Assembly (NCBI RefSeq): GCF_040566695.1 | Contig: NZ_JBEXAE010000005.1 | Coordinates: forward strand, 186,001 to 250,000 | Direction of reading: 5' to 3' | Length of the DNA stretch: 64,000 nt | Origin: Sediminicola arcticus | Lineage (GTDB): Bacteria > Bacteroidota > Bacteroidia > Flavobacteriales > Flavobacteriaceae | Shown: in pieces, positions 44,276-53,686 of the stretch | How the letters are laid out: the number at the start of each line of letters is the position of its first letter | Numbering within the stretch: position 1 is the stretch's first letter | The notes under the pieces: model-generated | Told to the model about the DNA's origin: nothing | The model's database searches: none | Seen by the model: the letters and a program-made list of their open reading frames with translations, nothing else | Program-made: the position numbers and the translations under genes

Positions 44276-46396
44276 ATGGCAGTATTAGAGAAGATTAGGA
44301 AACGGACTACGGTATTGATTTTAATTATCGGCTTGGCTTTGTTTGCATTTGTGATTTCAGGTGTATTCAGCAGTAATGGCTTTTCTGACGGAAAGGTAGG
44401 TTCTTCTATAGCAGAAATTAATGGTGAGGATATCTCTATAGATGAGTTTAGACAAAAAGTAGAGGCCGCATCTAGAAGATATGGCCCTCAAGCCTCTTCC
44501 ATGCAAGTAGTAAACAGTGTTTGGGAACAAGAGGTTCGTAATATGGTAATGGGTCAGCAATTTGAAGAGCTTGGTATTGATATTGAGCAGGACCAGATTG
44601 TAAATTACATCAGCAGCAACCCTGCATATAGTCAAAGTCCTCAGTTCTTAAATGAGAGTGGTGTATTCGACGCAAATAAATTTCGTGAGTTTATAGCTGA
44701 CCTTAAAGCAAATAATCCAGCTCAATATGAGATTTGGTTGCAAGAAGAAAAGGCTATCATCCAAATGGCAAAAGAACAGACTTATTTCAATTTGGTAAGA
44801 GCAGGTGTTGGAGCAACCTTGAAAGAAGGAGAGTTTGAATATAAATTGGCCAACGATAAGGTAGACTTAAGTTTTGTACGTGTACCTTATACTTCAATTT
44901 CGGATAGTACCATTCAGGTAAGTAAGAAAGAGATTGAAAGTTATATCTCTGCCCATAAAAAGGATTTCAAACAAGAGGAGTCTAGGGATATTCGTTTTGT
45001 GTATTTTGAAGAGAAAGCATCTTTAGAAGATGAAAATGCGGTAAAGGAAGAGATTGTTAAATTATTGGACGATACTGTGGAATACAACACGTCTAAGGAT
45101 TCTAACGACACTATTGTTGGTTTCAGAAAGAGCACGGACTTGGCTGCTTTTTTGGATAGGAATTCAGATTTGAAGTTTGATACTATTTACAAAGCAAAAA
45201 ATGATTTACCAGCTAAATTTTCGGATACATTGATCAACTTAGCCAATGGAGGAATATATGGACCTTACAGAGATGGGAATTTCTTTAAGTTTTCTAAAAT
45301 GGTCAACAAAAAACCAAATGGTACTGTGAAGGCCAGCCATATCCTAATTTCTTTTGCCGGGGCTGAAAGGGCCAATCCAGAAGTTCAAAGAACTAAGGAA
45401 GAAGCGGAAAAGGAAGCTAAGGAACTCCTTCTAGAAGCTAAAAAGGATGGAGTTGTTTTTGCTGAATTAGCCAGAGACAAATCAGACGGACCTTCTGCTC
45501 CAAGAGGAGGAGATCTTGGGTATTTCCAAGAAGGTGTAATGACCGAAAAATTTAATGAGGTTGCTTTTAATAATCCAGTGGGCTATATTGGACTTGTGGA
45601 AACAGAATTTGGTTTTCACATCGTAAAGGTAGATGACAAACAGGATATTTATAGAATTGCAACCTTAGCAAGGGAAATAGAGCCTTCAGAGGAAACAACG
45701 AACAAATTATTTACAAATGCCACTAAATTTGAAATGGAAACTGCTGATTCTAAAGAGACTTTTGCAGCTTTGGCAAAATCTAGTGATTATGTAGTAAGAC
45801 CTGTGAACAAAATAAAGGCAATGGATGAGAGCCTTCCTGGATTATCTGCTCAAAGACCAGTTGTACAATGGGCATTTAACGGGGACACCAAAGTTGGTGA
45901 TATCAAGCGTTTCAATATTAATAACGGTTATGCAGTTGTTCAATTAACAGCTACCTACAAAGAAGGACTTATGTCTCCAGAAGATGCATCCGTGATTGTA
46001 CTTCCTAAAATAAGAAAAGATAAAAAAGCAGAACTAATTATGGAGGCCAATAAAGGTAAATCCATTGATGCTTTGGCTAGGGATAACAATGTAAGTATGT
46101 CGAGAGCGTCAGCTCTTACTATGCAAGCACCTACCATTCCTGGTGCAGGAAGAGAGTCATTGGTAGTAGGTAGGGCATTCGCCATGGACAATGGAAAGAC
46201 TTCTGGATTAATTAAGGGGGAAACAGGAGTATTTATGGTTAAGGTAACCAATAAGGAGGAAGCTGCTAAATTGGATAATTACAGCACCTATGCAGATAAT
46301 GTAAAGACTGCTAACGAATCAAAGGTGAGTACCGCTGTATTTGCAGCTTTAAAAGAAGCGGCAGTTATTGAGGATAAAAGATCTATCTTCTACTAA
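44276..46396 (+). CDS. ppiD: Periplasmic peptidyl-prolyl isomerase/chaperone, PpiD/SurA family
   Basis: Protein of 706 residues with one N-terminal transmembrane anchor (VLILIIGLALFAFVISGVF), SurA_N-like helices (about 40-260) and a parvulin domain at about 350-450 (VKASHILISFAGAE ... RDKSDGPSAPRGGDLGYFQEGVM ... TEFGFHIVKV), then a long C-terminal region with a second degenerate rotamase-like part. It should fold exported and outer-membrane proteins. A strong terminator follows. Confidence 0.87.
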   Translation: MAVLEKIRKRTTVLILIIGLALFAFVISGVFSSNGFSDGKVGSSIAEINGEDISIDEFRQKVEAASRRYGPQASSMQVVNSVWEQEVRNMVMGQQFEELGIDIEQDQIVNYISSNPAYSQSPQFLNESGVFDANKFREFIADLKANNPAQYEIWLQEEKAIIQMAKEQTYFNLVRAGVGATLKEGEFEYKLANDKVDLSFVRVPYTSISDSTIQVSKKEIESYISAHKKDFKQEESRDIRFVYFEEKASLEDENAVKEEIVKLLDDTVEYNTSKDSNDTIVGFRKSTDLAAFLDRNSDLKFDTIYKAKNDLPAKFSDTLINLANGGIYGPYRDGNFFKFSKMVNKKPNGTVKASHILISFAGAERANPEVQRTKEEAEKEAKELLLEAKKDGVVFAELARDKSDGPSAPRGGDLGYFQEGVMTEKFNEVAFNNPVGYIGLVETEFGFHIVKVDDKQDIYRIATLAREIEPSEETTNKLFTNATKFEMETADSKETFAALAKSSDYVVRPVNKIKAMDESLPGLSAQRPVVQWAFNGDTKVGDIKRFNINNGYAVVQLTATYKEGLMSPEDASVIVLPKIRKDKKAELIMEANKGKSIDALARDNNVSMSRASALTMQAPTIPGAGRESLVVGRAFAMDNGKTSGLIKGETGVFMVKVTNKEEAAKLDNYSTYADNVKTANESKVSTAVFAALKEAAVIEDKRSIFY

Positions 46397-46417
46397 TCAG
46401 GTATGAATTCAACATAT

Positions 46418-46446
46418 AAAAAAGCCTCCCATTGGGAGGCTTTTTT
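46418..46446. terminator. Bidirectional terminator between ppiD and the GHMP kinase gene
   Basis: GCCTCCC (46424-46430) and GGGAGGC (46434-46440) form a perfect 7 bp stem with a 3-base loop, flanked by A and T runs on both sides, so it can stop both convergent units. Confidence 0.9.
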
Positions 46447-46449
46447 ATA

Positions 46450-47382
46450 TTAAAGAATCATCTCGGAATAGGGAATAATGGTATGAAACCCTTTTTTGCT
46501 GAAATACGATTTAGTCTCTTCTGAGCCAGTGGCCAAAACAAAATCGCCTCCCCATGCTCCAAGACTTTTAATATTTCCGAGGAAGTCTGGAAATAATTTT
46601 GTTTTTACTGTTTCTATTTGTAGGGCGGCTGCTATTAATAGCTCGTGTTGATTTATTAATGAATTAAATTCCTGTAGTTCCTTACAGCGTATTAGTTTTT
46701 CGGTAATTTGTCCTACTTCAGAGATTAAATTTGGGAGGTCAAACTGTGTTTCCCGATATTGGGTAATGCCCTCGCGACTATTTTGTTTCTGGTTAAGATG
46801 AACAAAGTATAGCTGGTCTTTAAAAGGTGGATTAAATAGTGCTTCTTCCACGATAGGCTTAAGATTGTCTAAGCGGTATAGTATAGGTGTTTTGTGTTGT
46901 GCACATGCAATATCATACCCGCTCCCAGAAAATGCACCCCATAGTAGTTTAAAAGGGTCTACTTGTGCCCATTGGGCTATGTTGTTGATAAGGGTAGAGG
47001 AAGAGCCCAATCCCCAATCCCTAGGAAAATTTAAGTGGCTCTCTACCAGAAGCCCATTGGTGCTGTTTAGAAAATTAGGATTTAAATAATGGGCCTCCGA
47101 AAGTATACGAAGTAATGTTTCCCTAACAGAACTTTTAGCTGTAGCTGTTTTGGTTTTTGAACTTGGCTGGTTATTTAAAACTTCAAGAGGATCAAAAATT
47201 GTTTCAAACCAGATTTCTTCATTGCTGGTATAGCTCTTCCAGATGATATTGTTACCCTCAATAGTGGAGACCGATAGGGCTTGACCGTATTTAGTAGGCA
47301 CGGCTAAACTTAGAGCACCATCTAGCACGGCGTATTCGCCTGAAATTAATAATTTACCATTGCTATAGTAGTGTTGTTTCAT
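46450..47382 (-). CDS. GYDIA-family GHMP kinase (candidate phosphomevalonate kinase)
   Basis: GHMP kinase of 310 residues. The N terminus YYSNGKLLISGEYAVLDGALSLAVPT and the ATP loop RDWGLGSSSTLI (residues 121-132) are intact; GSGYDIACAQ (153-162) gives the family name, and SLGAWGGDFVLAT is the third motif. Its start overlaps the HMG-CoA reductase stop by one base, so it is a mevalonate-pathway gene by context. Because mevalonate kinase-like and decarboxylase genes are at 9-11 kb, this one is the best candidate for the missing phosphomevalonate kinase; that is inference. Confidence 0.78.
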   Translation of the reverse strand: MKQHYYSNGKLLISGEYAVLDGALSLAVPTKYGQALSVSTIEGNNIIWKSYTSNEEIWFETIFDPLEVLNNQPSSKTKTATAKSSVRETLLRILSEAHYLNPNFLNSTNGLLVESHLNFPRDWGLGSSSTLINNIAQWAQVDPFKLLWGAFSGSGYDIACAQHKTPILYRLDNLKPIVEEALFNPPFKDQLYFVHLNQKQNSREGITQYRETQFDLPNLISEVGQITEKLIRCKELQEFNSLINQHELLIAAALQIETVKTKLFPDFLGNIKSLGAWGGDFVLATGSEETKSYFSKKGFHTIIPYSEMIL

Positions 47383-48698
47383 TACACCTTTCGTAATGTC
47401 TGTATTGCATCTACCACTGCACTATGGGTAACAGTGTGTTTTCTAAAGTGATCTACCAAGGTATTTTTCTCTGATTCTGTGGCCTGCATCTGGTTTAAAA
47501 TATTCATCAGGTGCATTTTCATATGCCCTTGTTGTATACCAGTAGTTACCAAGGATCTTACCGCTGCAAAATTTTGTGCCAAACCAGCAACTGCTACCAA
47601 TTGCATTAATTCCTTTGCGGAGGGCCTATCTAAAATGTCCAAAGCCATTTTTGCTAAGGGGTGTAAGCTCGTTAATCCGCCTACCGTTCCTAATGCCAAT
47701 GGTATTTCTAACCAAAATTTAAAGACATCATTTTCAATTGAAGCATGGGTCAGACTTGTATATTGCCCATCTTTGGAAGCATAGGCATGGATCCCGGCTT
47801 CAACTGCCCGGAAGTCGTTTCCGGTAGCTAGAACCACCGCATCAATCCCATTCATGATTCCTTTGTTGTGGGTAACCGCCCTGAAAGGCTCCACCTTGGC
47901 TATGTTAACGGCACGGACCATTTTTTCTGCGAACTCAATAGATGAAATTTCATTACCTTCCTTCAGCTCATTAATAGGACAACTGACCTCTGCTCTTACC
48001 AAACAGTTGGGCACATAATTGGAGAGAATGCTCATTACAATCTCTATATTCTTCTCTTCCTCATTAAAACCCGAATATTCTAGTGCTTCTCTTTTAAGAG
48101 TCAGTGCCAATTGTTCCAAACAGGAATTAATGAAATTAGCACCCATAGCATCTAAGGTTTCGAAGGTGCAATGAAGTTGATAGTAATCTTTAAGATCTTT
48201 GCTCTTATTCCGCAAAAGGATGTTGGTTATGCCGCCACCCCTTTTGGTCATGTTTTTGGTTATTGGTATAGTTTCCTCTATGAGTTTGGGTTTTATAGCA
48301 TTGAAGAAGTATTCCAATTTTTGGTCATCCCCCTTATACATAAAGTGAACCTGACCTATTTTTTCGGTTCCTAATACCTTAGTCTTAAATCCACCTCTGT
48401 GAAGCCAAAATTTAGCAGCTTTACTCGCTGCAGCCACCACAGAGCTCTCTTCAATGGCCATAGGTATCACATATAGTTTGTCATTTATTAAAAAATTTGG
48501 CGCAATGCCTAGTGGTACATAAAAGTTGGTGATGGTGTTTTCTATAAACTCGTCATGTAACTTTTGCAGTTCTTTGTCCGTATTCCAATACCGTTTAATC
48601 GTCGCCTTGGTTTCTTTAGAATTATGGGTGTATTTATTAGAAATCCATTCAATTTTTTCTTCTTTGGTAAGCTTTGAGAATCCTTCTACGGGCGCCAT
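47382..48698 (-). CDS. Hydroxymethylglutaryl-CoA reductase, class II type
   Basis: Reductase of 438 residues that makes mevalonate from HMG-CoA. It is soluble, without the membrane domain of class I enzymes, and its length matches class II enzymes. Motifs are IGIAPNFLINDKLYVIPMAIEESSVVAAASKAA, RAVTHNKGIMNGIDAVVLATGNDFRAVEAG and GTVGGLTSLHPLAKMAL; a C-terminal His is in FRKHTVTHSAVVDAI. Class II members are often called degradative, but in Bacteroidota they serve biosynthesis. It is coupled to the GYDIA kinase and divergent from the peptidase gene. Confidence 0.92.
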   Translation of the reverse strand: MAPVEGFSKLTKEEKIEWISNKYTHNSKETKATIKRYWNTDKELQKLHDEFIENTITNFYVPLGIAPNFLINDKLYVIPMAIEESSVVAAASKAAKFWLHRGGFKTKVLGTEKIGQVHFMYKGDDQKLEYFFNAIKPKLIEETIPITKNMTKRGGGITNILLRNKSKDLKDYYQLHCTFETLDAMGANFINSCLEQLALTLKREALEYSGFNEEEKNIEIVMSILSNYVPNCLVRAEVSCPINELKEGNEISSIEFAEKMVRAVNIAKVEPFRAVTHNKGIMNGIDAVVLATGNDFRAVEAGIHAYASKDGQYTSLTHASIENDVFKFWLEIPLALGTVGGLTSLHPLAKMALDILDRPSAKELMQLVAVAGLAQNFAAVRSLVTTGIQQGHMKMHLMNILNQMQATESEKNTLVDHFRKHTVTHSAVVDAIQTLRKV

Positions 48699-48721
48699 CT
48701 GTAATTATTTAATCTGAAGGT

Positions 48722-48729
48722 CAAAGATA
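48722..48729 (-). promoter_or_regulatory. -7 element for the HMG-CoA reductase gene
   Basis: Minus-strand TATCTTTG matches TAnnTTTG and lies 23 bases before the ATG at 48698. The -33 element is not clear. Confidence 0.5.
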
Positions 48730-48867
48730 GTGATAAACACAATAATCGGAAGGTTCTTATAGTCAAGTACAACTACTATTCTAAAGTTGTGATTATTTAG
48801 GAACAAAGTTTATTTCTTTGTGAAATTATTAGTAAACTTGGGTGTTTTAAACAATTTTTGAAAATTA

Positions 48868-51033
48868 ATGAAAAGACTACCCGTATTACTCTTATTTATT
48901 TTAGGTTTTATAATGGTCGGAACGGCCCAAAATAAGCAAATTCCACTAGAAGAAATTTGGAATGGTGAGTTCAACACAGAGGGCATGGATGTGCTTAGAT
49001 CCATGAATAGCGGAACCGAATATACCATACTTAACAATATAGGTGCCACAAAATCTTCCTCGATCGACAAATATTCTTATGCGACCTTGGAAAAGTTGGA
49101 GACAATTGTTTCATCTGCTGATAGTGCGAATATTCCATATTTTACATCTTATGAATTTAGTCAAGATGAAAGTAAAATCTTATTGGCAACAGAGATAGAA
49201 CCCATTTTTAGGCGTTCTACTTTAGGTATTTTCTATTTGTACGATGTTGCATCTAAATCCATTATTAATATAGCTGATACAAAAATTCAAGAGCCAACTT
49301 TATCACCAGATGGTGTTAAAGTAGCTTATATGCAAAACAATAATTTATTTGTGTTCAATGTAGCCGATAAAACTACGGCACAGGTTACTTCGGATGGAGT
49401 TAAAAATCAGATCATCAATGGGGTGACCGATTGGGTATACGAAGAAGAATTTGGATTTGTACGTGCCTTTGAATGGAATTCCAACGGCACCAAGATTGCC
49501 TTCATGCGTTTTGACGAAACAGAGGTGCCAGAATTTTCAATGGATATGTACGGTTCAGAGTTATATCCAAGTCGAAATGAATTTAAATACCCAAAGGCAG
49601 GAGAGAATAATGCCTTAGTTTCATTGCACCTCTATGACGTTGCATCAGCTAAGGTGGTCATGATAGATTTGGGAAATGCCTATTACATCCCACGTATAAA
49701 ATGGATGAACAATGCTAATTATTTGAGCGTTCAAACATTGAACCGTCACCAAGATCAATTAAAACTATTATCAGTAAATGCTACTAATAAAAACGTATCC
49801 CTACTTTTAGAGGAGCAAGATGATGCCTATGTTGATATTACTGACAACCTTACTTTTTTAGCCGATGACAGTTTTATATGGAGCAGTGAAAAGGATGGGT
49901 ACAACCACTTGTATCTTTATGATTCCAAAGGAAAGCTAAAGAACCAGGTTACTAAAGGAACTTGGGAAGTAACCAACTATTATGGTTATGATAAGAAAGC
50001 AGATAAGATCTATTACCAGTCCACAGAAAATGGATCTATCAATAGAGATGTTTACAGTATTAACAGCAATGGGAAAAGCAAAAAAAGATTGACCGAGAAA
50101 ACAGGACAAAGCTATGCCTCTTTTAGTGCTGATTTTACGTATTTTATCAATACTTTTTCTAGTGCTACAACCCCTCCGGAATATACCTTACATAAGGCCC
50201 AGTCAGGAAAGGAAGTAAAGAAAATCAAAGATAATAAAGCCCTTCTAAAGAAGTTGGAGGACTATGTAATAAGTCCAAAGGAGTTTTCAACCCTTTCGGT
50301 CAACGGTAACGATCTTAATATGTGGATGATCAAACCACAGGATTTCGATGCAAACAAGCAATATCCATTGTTGATGTTTCAATACAGTGGGCCAGGGTCA
50401 CAGTCCGTTTCCAATAGGTGGATGGCTTCCAATGATTATTGGTACCAGATGCTAGCTGCTGAGGGGTATATCATTGCTTGTGTAGATGGCAGGGGTACCG
50501 GATTGAAAGGAAGAGATTTTAAAAAAGTGACCCAATTGGAATTAGGGAAATATGAGGTTGAAGACCAGATTACAGCAGCCCAAACATTGAGCGACCTTTC
50601 TTATATAGATGAAAACCGCACCGGGATTTGGGGTTGGAGTTATGGGGGTTTTATGTCTACTAATTGTTTGCTTAAGGGAAATGATGTATTTGAAATGGCA
50701 ATCGCCGTAGCTCCGGTAACTTCTTGGAGTTTCTACGACACTATTTATACAGAGCGATTTATGAAAACCCCTGCGGAAAACCCAAGCGGGTATGATGATA
50801 ATTCACCATTTAATTATCCGGAATTACTAAAGGGTAAATATTTATTGGTACATGGATCAGGTGACGACAATGTTCATGTACAAAACTCCATGCGCATGAT
50901 AGAAGCCTTGGTACAGGCGAACAAAGAGTTCGACTGGGCCATTTATCCGGATAAAAACCACGGTATTTACGGAGGCAACACCAGACTGCACCTGTATACG
51001 AAAATGACCAACTTCATTAAAGAGAACCTTTAA
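48868..51033 (+). CDS. S9 family prolyl oligopeptidase, DPP-IV-like
   Basis: Secreted serine peptidase of 721 residues that removes dipeptides from peptides, usually Xaa-Pro. A signal peptide (MKRLPVLLLFILGFIMVGTAQ) precedes a beta-propeller (about 30-480) with the substrate-amine motif DWVYEEEFGF, then an alpha/beta-hydrolase domain with Ser591 (GWSYGGF), Asp666-Asp667 (HGSGDDNVHVQ) and His698 (DKNHGIYGG). A peptide transporter gene follows 14 bases later, giving a peptide cleavage and uptake pair. Confidence 0.93.
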   Translation: MKRLPVLLLFILGFIMVGTAQNKQIPLEEIWNGEFNTEGMDVLRSMNSGTEYTILNNIGATKSSSIDKYSYATLEKLETIVSSADSANIPYFTSYEFSQDESKILLATEIEPIFRRSTLGIFYLYDVASKSIINIADTKIQEPTLSPDGVKVAYMQNNNLFVFNVADKTTAQVTSDGVKNQIINGVTDWVYEEEFGFVRAFEWNSNGTKIAFMRFDETEVPEFSMDMYGSELYPSRNEFKYPKAGENNALVSLHLYDVASAKVVMIDLGNAYYIPRIKWMNNANYLSVQTLNRHQDQLKLLSVNATNKNVSLLLEEQDDAYVDITDNLTFLADDSFIWSSEKDGYNHLYLYDSKGKLKNQVTKGTWEVTNYYGYDKKADKIYYQSTENGSINRDVYSINSNGKSKKRLTEKTGQSYASFSADFTYFINTFSSATTPPEYTLHKAQSGKEVKKIKDNKALLKKLEDYVISPKEFSTLSVNGNDLNMWMIKPQDFDANKQYPLLMFQYSGPGSQSVSNRWMASNDYWYQMLAAEGYIIACVDGRGTGLKGRDFKKVTQLELGKYEVEDQITAAQTLSDLSYIDENRTGIWGWSYGGFMSTNCLLKGNDVFEMAIAVAPVTSWSFYDTIYTERFMKTPAENPSGYDDNSPFNYPELLKGKYLLVHGSGDDNVHVQNSMRMIEALVQANKEFDWAIYPDKNHGIYGGNTRLHLYTKMTNFIKENL

Positions 51034-51047
51034 CCAAAACAACTTAT

Positions 51048-52580
51048 ATGTCAGATACCATCAAACCAAGCGAACAGCAACAACTTTTTGGACATCCCAA
51101 GGGATTGTTCTACTTATTTTTTGCTGAACTGTGGGAGCGTTTTAGCTTTTATGGTATGCGTGCTTTATTGACCCTCTACATGGTAGAGGTTATTTTTGAG
51201 GCCTTGGCCGAACGGGATTTTGCTACGGCGGCCGTTTATGCTTCCTATGGATCCCTTGTGTATGCATCAACAGTTATTGGAGGACGTATTTCCGATCAAA
51301 TTTTAGGAATGCGGAACTCTATTTTTCTTGGGGGGATATTAATGTCTATAGGCCATTTCGTTTTGGCAATTGAAAACGATATTGCTTTTTATTTAGCACT
51401 TTCCTTAATTATTGTGGGAAATGGCTTTTTTAAACCTAATATTTCAACATTTGTAGGCTCTTTATATGAAGAAGGAGATGTGCGTAAGGATTCTGGTTTT
51501 ACCATATTCTATATGGGAATTAATATTGGAGGATGGGTAGCCCCACTATTATGCGGTTGGCTTGCCTATAGCTACGGTTGGCACTACGGATTTGGTTTGG
51601 CAGGAATAGGTATGTTAACCGGACTTATCTTTTTTTGGAGCGGTATTCGCAAGAACGTTTTTGGGGATAGGGGTATGCCTCCCAATAAGGAAGTAATGAA
51701 AAAGAAGGTATTAGGTGTAAAACAAGGTGTTCTTATTCCTGTTTTGGCCGTTCTTTCTGCTCCATTGATAGCCTATATCTTATCTGCTTATAAATCTTTA
51801 GGGGTTGAAGGTACTTTTTTTGGTGATCAGAATATCGTTAATGTAATTTTCAAGGGTATTGGAGTGACCATTTTGGCTTATTTGGGCTATATTATGTACC
51901 AGGCCACCTTGGAGGAACGTAAAAAGCTATTCGTAGCAGTTCTAATCACCTTTTTTATGACTATTTTTTGGGGTTTCCATGAGCTTTCTGGAAGTGTTAT
52001 TACTTTGTTTGCGGCAAGAAATGTGGAATTGGATTTAATGTCAGCTGCTCAAACTAATTCTTTAAACTCAATGTTTATTATCATTTTGGCAATTCCTATT
52101 TCTTTGATGTGGACCTTCCTTAACAAAAGGAATCTGAATCCGAGGACACCCTACAAATTTGGATTGGGACTCTTGTTTGCAGGTGTCAGTTTTTATATTT
52201 TGGCGGTAAGTGGCGCTAGTGCCAATACAAATGGTCTTGTCCCTTTTGCTTATTTATTATTGATGTACTTTTTGCTTTCCGTTGGAGAGCTTTTTATGTC
52301 TCCGGTTGGTCTATCTAAAATTACAGATCTCTCCCCAAAGAGAATAGTGGCATTTATGATGGGAGTTTGGTTCCTGTCATCTGCATTCGCGTTCCAAGTG
52401 GTTGGCTTTATTGGTAAAAAATTAGCGATAGAAAGTACTGATAAAAATGTTGGTGGGTTTGAAACCCTTGCTGTTTACACAGATGGATTTCAACTGATTG
52501 CAGAGTACGCTGTAGGGGCAGGTATAATTGTACTTATAGCTTCTCCTTTAATCAAAAAATTAATGGGGAATGTACATTAG
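51048..52580 (+). CDS. Proton-dependent peptide transporter (POT/PTR family)
   Basis: MFS-type symporter of 510 residues with about 14 helices, importing di- and tripeptides with protons. The family motif AELWERFSFYGMRALLTLYM is in helix 1, followed by GGRISDQILGMRNSIFLGG, FFKPNISTFVGSLY (PTR signature) and FTIFYMGINIGGWVAPLLCG. Its position after a secreted DPP-IV suggests the two work together. The stop lies only three bases from the end of the comEC remnant. Confidence 0.92.
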   Translation: MSDTIKPSEQQQLFGHPKGLFYLFFAELWERFSFYGMRALLTLYMVEVIFEALAERDFATAAVYASYGSLVYASTVIGGRISDQILGMRNSIFLGGILMSIGHFVLAIENDIAFYLALSLIIVGNGFFKPNISTFVGSLYEEGDVRKDSGFTIFYMGINIGGWVAPLLCGWLAYSYGWHYGFGLAGIGMLTGLIFFWSGIRKNVFGDRGMPPNKEVMKKKVLGVKQGVLIPVLAVLSAPLIAYILSAYKSLGVEGTFFGDQNIVNVIFKGIGVTILAYLGYIMYQATLEERKKLFVAVLITFFMTIFWGFHELSGSVITLFAARNVELDLMSAAQTNSLNSMFIIILAIPISLMWTFLNKRNLNPRTPYKFGLGLLFAGVSFYILAVSGASANTNGLVPFAYLLLMYFLLSVGELFMSPVGLSKITDLSPKRIVAFMMGVWFLSSAFAFQVVGFIGKKLAIESTDKNVGGFETLAVYTDGFQLIAEYAVGAGIIVLIASPLIKKLMGNVH

Positions 52581-52603
52581 CATTAATCTTTTAAATTAAA
52601 ATA

Positions 52604-52648
52604 AAAAGCTCCCTTTTCACCAGTATAGTGAAAGGGGATTTTTTTTTG
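52604..52648. terminator. Terminator of the peptide transporter gene, inside the comEC remnant
   Basis: TCCCTTTTCAC (52610-52620) pairs with GTGAAAGGGGA (52628-52638) over 11 bp with one G-T pair, followed by eight or nine T on the plus strand. The same bases encode the last residues of the comEC frame (PFHYTGEKGAF). Confidence 0.75.
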
Positions 52649-53686
52649 TTGACACGTCTGCTTCCAACGTAGTACATCATTCCTGTAATTACTGCCGTCT
52701 GCGATAATGCGGTTTGGTTTTATGGAATCAATCGTTCTAAATTCAGTTTAGGAGATTGTGTTAATACTATCAAATCTGGTTGGTATCCCTCAGGAGGATA
52801 GATTCCCAAACTATCTACAATATATACTTGTTGTTCCTGTAAGACATTTCATTTTGTATTGGGTGATGGTTTATCGTTTCAATACGTTCAGCGGTCACGT
52901 AATCCTCTTTCAGGGACATCACCTTATTTTTATTTAAAGTGCTAATTGATAAATTGTTCCCTACCCGATGAAAAGAAATCGTATTTTTTGTTTGATGCAT
53001 AAGGATGATTTCTTCTTTGCTCCGGCTTGAGTAATTTGCATAGATAAGATAGGATTGAAAACAAATCACAAGAGCCATAATAACAAGTAATCTTTTAAGG
53101 GTGCGTTTTGTTAGAAAGATGAAGAGGCATGCTAAAAGTGTATAGCCCAAAAACACTTGTAGGGTATCAAAGGAAATGTTTCTAAAAATAAAGCTTTCCT
53201 GAGTGCTGATCCACCCTACAATTAAGTTCAGAACCGTAATCATTTTAGTATAAAAAACGGCTATTGAAATAAGGAAGAGGTTGGTTAACGCCAGAATAAT
53301 TACTATGATACCCACACCTAGTATAATTCCTAAAAAAGGTATTATAGTCAAATTTGATAGAAAGAATAGCCCTGGAAATTGATGAAAATAAAATAGGGAT
53401 ATGGGAAGCACACCCAATTGAGCTGCTATGCTTACGCTCATCAATTGCCAAGTTTTTTTGAGAAGTAGATTATTGGGTAACTAAAATTTCTACAATATTG
53501 GATAAACCCAAAGGATATCAAAAAAGGCTAAATAGCTCATCTGAAACCCTACTTGAAAAAGAAACATGGGATCTATCAAAAGGATGAAAAATAAAGATAA
53601 TGCCAGTATATTATACGTATTCGTGGGTCTGTTTAGAAACATGGCATATGCTAAAAAGGAGACATGCTCACTGCTCTGACTATTGA

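Noticed and set aside
48740..48860. A -7 box for the DPP-IV gene (TAAACTTG near 48831)
   Set aside because: One mismatch and no -33 element at usable spacing; too weak to list.
52815..53444. An intact membrane protein gene from Met 53444
   Set aside because: It is the competence-domain fragment of comEC. Upstream ComEC sequence continues in the same frame through two TAG codons, and the gene's true end lies at 52583 in another frame.
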